NCBI GenBank assembly: GCA_013398015.1
Contig: VZRR01004533.1
Span: forward strand, 496,260 to 560,259
Source of the DNA: Oreocharis arfaki
Lineage: Eukaryota > Chordata > Aves > Passeriformes > Paramythiidae
Reading direction: 5' to 3'
Length of the DNA: 64,000 nt
The notes under the pieces were generated by a model. The model did no database searches. It had not been told where the DNA came from and saw nothing but the letters and a program-made list of their open reading frames with translations. The stretch's first letter is position 1, and each line of letters begins with the position of its first letter. Shown in pieces: positions 57,601 to 64,000 of the stretch. The translations under genes were made by a program, and so were the position numbers.

Positions 57601-60600
57601 AGGATGCAGAGGCTTATCTAGAGCAAAACCACTTTCACCACGTCCTTTCTCCCTTTCCTCCCCTAATTCCTATTCTTCCCCAACCCTAATGGGATACCAG
57701 AGGGCCAAGAATTGCTAGTTTAAATCTTGCCTGCCTGTGTTGATGCTTTAAAAATACATTTTACCCACGACCATTACAAAAGGTGTAATGTGCTGTAGAA
57801 TAGAGTCCCTACTGGATATGCAATTTCAGTGTAGATTACTTCCTTTTTTTAAAATTGCCAATGTACAATTAGCAGCTTTGAGTCTCTTTAATTTTCTTTC
57901 CCAGTTGGATTGGAATCCATTTTGAATGATTCATGGAAAAGAGAGAAGGGGGAAAATGTCCACCCTCAAATGGAATTGCTATAGATAATTTTTGCATGCA
58001 ATGCCATCCATAACAAATTACTTCATTGGTCATTGCCCAGATATCTCCTCTTTACATCCCTCCACGAGGACAACAATGCCATTAGTCATTTCCCTGGCAT
58101 CTCCTGCTCTGCTACTGCCTTCTTTCCTGGGCCCGTCCCCAAACTGGACCCTTGCAAACTAGCTCATTCTCCCTAGAAACTGAACTGGCTGCTCCCCCTC
58201 CCCAAGTGCCTGTTTTTCTGATGGCCAGACCCATTTCTGCCTCTCAGATGAAGCATGGTGGCAACAACCCTGTCAAATGATTCTTGGAGAAAACAGGCAG
58301 ATGAGGAGATGATGGAATTACCATTGCCATTTTTTGCCTTTTACCTTTTTGCCTAATATATGGCCAGTACATTAGGTACCAGCAGGGAAATTACCTTTTT
58401 TTATTTCAGAGCATTTAAGTGAATTATGCTTTCTGAATAGTAGTCAAAATCATAAATGCATAGGTTTTTTGTTTTAATTACACTGTATTTAAGAATTGGA
58501 CAGTGTATATAACAATCTTCACCAAAATACTGAATGAACAATGTTCTATTTCACGTTTACACCTGGGGTTTTTTTAATAGTAAATTGTCAGAACAGAACA
58601 CATCTTTCCCATTAAGAGGGCAGTCCATCACTAACTGCTTTTGACATTTTACTGACATCTTACAAGTGCCTAAAAATATCTGGGGAGATCCTCAGCTGGT
58701 GCTGATGTTATTTTTGTAAGAGTCAATAAAGGCATCGAAACTACTGGTTGAACAGAGGCACTTCGGTCTGACTGCAGTGGGAAGGAGAGGAGAGTCACTG
58801 TCATTATATGTGCTTATATAATGCTTGGTGACATTGAAGAACAAGTACTATTTCATTTTCATTGCAACATACATACATATGCAAACCATATTTTTTAGCG
58901 CACCATTTGAATTTCCTATTTGAAGGAGACATTTTAATAATATTGGGTAATAGCCTACAAAGTAGCCTTTATCATTCTACAGAACAAAGCACTGATGCAT
59001 AAAAAAATTTTCTCTCTGCTTACGAGTGCTTTTAAGGAACAGGCGTCGACCAAAACCCTGAGTCAAGGACATGCCCTGGGAGCCTGAGGGCTTTGCTTCT
59101 TTGTAGGCAGTGAGGAGCTCTATTACAGATACTGTTCTGGTGGACATTACTTTCCTTGAACAGGAGGGCCTTCTTTTTCTCCACACTTTTAAGAGCATCC
59201 AGTCTTTGATAGCCACAGAATGTATACTTCTTATGTAACTCAGGAGAACTTTCCTGAGAAAAACAGCCCCTGTCCTAGTTTGGGGTATGAACAAGTCAGA
59301 AATTAAAATTACTTTTGAGGTTAGGATGAGTGCATGATGGACATCTGACTGGTGATGGCCAAGTGATCCCAGCTTGATGAGTTGCTCTGTCAGCTGAGCC
59401 ACAGTGAATGACAGACATGGTGCCCACTCTGAGTCTATTCTCACTGCAAACTGAAATGCTTTAATTGAAACTACTACGAACAACCCACTCAGAAGTTTGA
59501 TCATTTTTATCATGGCCTATATTCTTTTAATACTTCTGGAAAAAAAGAAAACAACCTTGTTTGAATATAGGCTTGAATCACTTTAGCTAACAATTAATTA
59601 AACTAAATATCTCCATAGGCATTTTCAGTCTCTCAGGTTCTTATTTCAGTTTAGTTAGAACTCCACCTAATTGATTTAAGTGAAATAACTCTGCCTTAGA
59701 AAGGAATATTGTCAGATAGCTTTTTGCACCAGTTCTGTGCAGGTCAGGCTTATGCTTCTGCTACATTCTCCATTCATGCTTCTCTTATGTTTGTAAGACG
59801 GAGCAGTTAACATTACGTTACCTCTGCGGGATGGTTGGTATTTTAATTGTCCTACCAGTCAGATCTGGCCAGAGGAAATCTTAAGTATTCATTTTGCTGA
59901 AGAGCCCATGCCTAACTATTTAGTAGTCTTAACAGCAATCAGGAAATTTAAAGGAAGTACCTTGACTGTCTGCTCCTTAGATAGCTGAGTGAAAGAAAAA
60001 CTAACCAAGCAAACAACATTGCCAAATAGTACTATACTTCAAGAGAAAATCTCTTTTCCAGTAAATGAGTAAAAGAATTATTATTTAAAGTATCACACCA
60101 CCCTAGCTGTTTTTTTGTAATATTTCCTAGCTATGTTCAATCAACATGGCACGTTAGACCTTGTAAATCAACAGTGTTAGCTTTGAAAGGAACCGCTTGT
60201 TTTTTGAGAACATTCCAGGCCACAAACACTTTTTCCAGTGAAAACTGAACAATTACAATAAGACTCTGTTTTGGTACGAAAATAGGAAATGATGCTAAAC
60301 AAAAGGGAATGTTTATTTAGAAATTCCAAGGCCATTAATTTATATTAAGAAACTGTTTGTGCTCAGAGACTGTAATCAAAAGGTGATGTGAATCATTGAT
60401 CACAAAAGGACTTTATAGATAAGGAGCAAGTGCAGTGCTGGGTGATTGTATTATATATTAACAACTTTCATGAGCAGCTTTTGCTGATTCATTTGGCAGG
60501 AAGTGAGCTGCCAAGAGAGATTTCTAGGGGAGGAACAATCAACAATATTTTCATATAAAATAACCTCCAGTTACTGTATTGTTCTCACAACATTTGGTAA

Positions 60601-63600
60601 TGAATGTTTTCCTGTTCAAGAAAAAAATGCATAAATCACAAAAACAAAGGCAAATCTGGTTTAGTGTTACACTGCTATAAATACACGCACAGGCAAAGTA
60701 AGGGCAGGGTCTGATCAATTAAAAAATTGGTAAGTACTCCTTGTGAAATTGCTGCACAGTTGGGAATTAAAGATATTAAAGCTATTCTTTTTGGAGAAAT
60801 AAAAGTCACACCTTTATCTTTCTTCTTGGTTTGGAAGCTCACTGGCCATGGCACACCTGGGATTTTATCGAAAAAGCGGTCCTTGGTTTCCATTCAAGAG
60901 AGCAGGATCTCCACAGACACCAGCACTGAGCCACACTGGGCACTATCACCGTGCTGGGAGGCTGCTACAAATGGTAGGAGAGCTCCATGCTTTAAAAATT
61001 GAAACTGAATCACTGCAGGCAGACCCAATACAGCAGCATACCCACAGCCCAGGACATTAATGTCACCAGGCTGGCCCCACCAGCACGCTCTGGAGCACCC
61101 CATGATGTGGGGACAGCTTGGTCCTCCAAGCAAGTCAGCCATGAGCAGCACAGCCAGCCAAGGAGGGGGTCCCCACTGCCCCACCACGATGGGGAGAGCT
61201 GGGGGCCTCTGTTACATGAAGTGCACCAGAGATAGCCCACAGCAAGGGGACACGGTAAGTCTGAGACTCTTGCCATCTGGCCCGTGGTAAGGATGCTTTG
61301 CCCTCAATGCCAGCAGGCATCATTCAGCTTTCTTAAACCCTTTCATTGCTACCACTGGTACAAATAGAGAAAAAAATACAAATGCCTTCAACTAATCTTA
61401 GTTATAACTTGATGTGTGATGGCTCTGCCCAAATGCAGTGAATTTGGGAACATATAGTGGAGGAAAGAGAATAGGAGAGAAAGCACGTACCAAGGAGCTT
61501 CTAAGAGTAAAAGATGCTGCAGTAGACACTTGTAGGTTCTGCTCTAGCTGGATACTGGTTAGATGTTATTCACAACCAGTTGTGTAGTTCTTTAACACCA
61601 ACTTTCCTATTGTAAGATTTTCTACGCTACTTGTCCTTAAATGCATGGTAACTAAGCAGGGGCAGATTAGGAAGCAATCTATTAGAATGATTAAGAAAAG
61701 TTTTAAAGAAATTGAGAAGGAAAAAAAAACAGAAGCCAAATATGTTGGCAGTTGTGGATTTTCATTCAGGACAGACCTGGCAGAGCTCTGGTTCTTTATC
61801 TTCTCTTTTTTTTTTTTTTTTTCATTATGAAACATGTAGCTGTTCTCCGATTCAGGAAATACTAATTAGGCAACTATGGAAAGGAAAAGCAACTCTGGCA
61901 AAGGAAAAGTGCTGTGGAATAAGCTGTCATGAAACTCCACTAATCCTACCACAAATGATCACCAGAGAAAATACTGATTATCAAAAAGCTGTCAGTCAAA
62001 TATATTCTAAAGTAAGGATTTACAGGGTTTTTAAAATTAGAATATCTTGAAATGTTGTGTTCCATTAGCAAAATCTATTAGCATAACTGGAGTCTGAAAT
62101 CAAGATGGAGTTTGTATACAGTTAATGTAAATTCAGACTTTAGAAAATGGTTTAAAATATCACACATTGATGCCAAATAAGTACTCACACTCTCACTTCT
62201 GCTGGTTGATCTCATCCTGAGAACACAGATATCACATCTCTCAATAACAATCCATTGTAAGATTTAGGCTGTCCTGATAAGGTAGCTCATCTGAGTGACA
62301 ACTCAGCAACAAGAAGCTATAGTCTGCTCATCAAGCATTGCAGGAAAGACAAGATTAAATAATTAACCATGGCAAAACCCAGATAGTGGGAATATCAGAA
62401 ATTCCTGACTTAAGAATCATTGTTAATAACATAAAATATTTGAAGCCATTCACATACTGAAACTTACCAACACAATGAGGATACTATAAAACAAATTTAC
62501 AAAATTGTAGAACAACAAATTGCATTCTATAACGTAAGCAGATTTTGGTAATTAAAAAATCTATGCTTTAAAGTCCAAATGATGATTTAAATTTTATTTC
62601 CCCCCTCTGCATACAGCAGTCTACCTGAGATACTAAGAAGCATCAAAAAGATTTCAGGAAATATTATCTATTCAGTGGAATTAATTAATAACAAATAGAG
62701 ATATTTAACACGTCCCATCTCCAATTAGCCAGGAAAGACATTAAAGATATCTTGGACATGTTAAGACTAAAACAAAAACATTTTTCACATCAGGCTTTAC
62801 ATTAGGAAACAAGAGGGATGGACTGAAAAGGTTAGAATGGATTAATTCCTCTTTTCATTATCCAGAGAGGTACATTTATAAGACAAATCAATAAAAGGCA
62901 CACACAAGACACAATTCATGGAAAACAAGGTAACAGCGAACCTTCAGCGGTCATGGGAGGATTCAGATTCACACTGCAAATAGAGATTCTAATAATGTTA
63001 GAAAGCAAACAATTGTCTCAGAAGAATTGCTAATGATAATTTAAAGGATATTTTTATTTTCTCTTCTCTTACTTGATTATTACTAGATGAAACTGTTCTA
63101 CAGCTGGATGGTCCTATTATCTATTTCAAAAATTGACAAGCTGAAATAAAGGGTGATTTAATATATTTATATGCTCATATATACACAACCTGTATGTTAG
63201 CCATTACCTGCCACCCTCCTCCCCCATCTCTCAGTGTAACATAAGCTTTACATTTACAGTTTCCTTTTCCTCTTAAAGGCAATGTATCATTTTCAGAGGT
63301 TATGAGCCTAACAGTGTAAATTTTGCAACCTGAAATGTAGCATATAACATTGTCTCCCATGTCTGCTTCAAAACATTAGGGGAAAATTTGCCTGATAGAG
63401 ACAGAAAGCAATTAAGGCTTCAGTTTGGGGAGGAGGGGGGCGGTGTTTAATGTTTTGACTACAAACTTTCAAAAGGCACAGAGGTATTTTCCTTGCCCAA
63501 GACAAGCAACCAACAGACTTGAAGCCCACCACAGACCACTGCCCAGGCACAATGGCAAGGAAAATCAGCCTCACCTCTGAATTTTCCAGTGTGTTTAAAT

Positions 63601-64000
63601 CAGACACTTAGTGATTTTGTTTTAATGTAGGGTTTGAGTTTGAATAGTACTTTAAGCACTGAACTGTCTCCTTAATGTTTGGAAGGGATTAAGTTCAGAG
63701 TTCATTGTGTTGTCTGTCATTTTAAAAAGATTAGATAGTTTAGTTCGGCTCCTACTGGCTATGTAAAAGTCTCTGTATTTATTGACTGTCTGGAGTCATT
63801 ATCAAAGCTTCTAAAACCAATCGACACCTTGTAAACAAAAGTCCCATTATTTTAGAGATCCTGATAAGATTTACATGATATCCACATTTTTGTTATGATC
63901 GATTTAACTGTTAGAGACATTCATACTGTAACAGGTTATGTGTGATAAGTGGTTACCAATTCAATTAGCAAATGAGGCTTTACTTTGGTTTGGAAAACAC
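54700..64000. other. Upstream intergenic DNA
   Basis: This 9.3 kb lies upstream of the alternative EXOC6 start. In other vertebrates HHEX is the neighbour on this side, but none of its coding sequence is seen here. It contains a short GT repeat (54,924-54,944), a TATA-like box at 55,155-55,165, a 178-codon minus-strand ORF (58,977-59,513) with no recognised relative, a GC-richer stretch at 60,840-61,320, and a T-run near 61,806. None of these is firmly a gene. Confidence 0.8.
58977..59513 (-). other. Unidentified 178-codon ORF
   Basis: This is the longest gap-free ORF in the window outside known exons. It starts MIKMIKLLSGLFVVVSIKAF (a hydrophobic stretch that could pass for a signal anchor) and its second half is rich in Lys, Arg and Ser. 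I recognise no domain, and no clear splice sites or polyadenylation signal support it. An ORF of this length could arise by chance somewhere in 128 kb of both-strand AT-rich sequence. It is listed so that it can be tested, not as a gene. Confidence 0.15.

Noticed and set aside
54700..64000. Search for HHEX homeodomain coding sequence or other genes upstream.
   Set aside because: No homeobox motif or other recognisable coding exon was found on either strand by reading; only unidentified ORFs are present.
1..64000. Prokaryotic-type features: operons, Shine-Dalgarno sites, CRISPR arrays, phage or insertion sequences.
   Set aside because: The window is vertebrate nuclear DNA; no such elements were seen.

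Overview
This is a window of vertebrate nuclear DNA, most likely from a bird. It is AT-rich, with small exons bounded by GT-AG splice sites, long introns, a decayed CR1-type LINE and a solo LTR whose ends and body match a familiar avian endogenous-retrovirus LTR type. A passerine is plausible but not proven. There is no sign of bacterial or phage gene organisation, and no tRNA, rRNA or CRISPR was seen.

The window is dominated by one gene on the minus strand: EXOC6 (SEC15A), the Sec15 subunit of the exocyst. I could place 19 coding exons by reading the reverse complement against the known protein family. Running from 54,699 down to 814, they join without a single frame error into 2,116 coding nt (705 codons plus one base). 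All have GT-AG borders and phases that fit. About 106 C-terminal residues (the end of the Sec15 C-terminal domain) must lie to the left of base 1. The paralogue EXOC6B is disfavoured by the sequence of exon 7.

Layout. 54,700-64,000: upstream intergenic DNA with no recognised gene (the HHEX side if vertebrate synteny holds). 54,578-54,699: a first coding exon of the 'DQ.YEN.LAEIQSFELP...TLR' type, an alternative first exon in other vertebrates. 51,880-52,900: a CpG-rich block interrupted by a 554-base assembly gap; it is probably the main promoter, and the usual first exon was probably lost in the gap. 34,550-54,577: a 20-kb first intron containing the LTR. 814-34,549: exons 2 to 19, with introns from 89 bp to 8.7 kb.

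The most interesting observation is a 30-nt, phase-0, in-frame candidate microexon (6,537-6,566) inside the 8.6-kb intron between the exons ending 'FTHLP' and starting 'GKVAQ'. It would add ten polar residues (NNNNDHAAMS) to a loop of the Sec15 C-terminal domain. Other points are the gap-edge (GGGACA)n array, which fits a G-quadruplex motif, a protein-like open stretch in intron 14, and a 178-codon unidentified ORF upstream of the gene. I found no convincing new multi-gene system.
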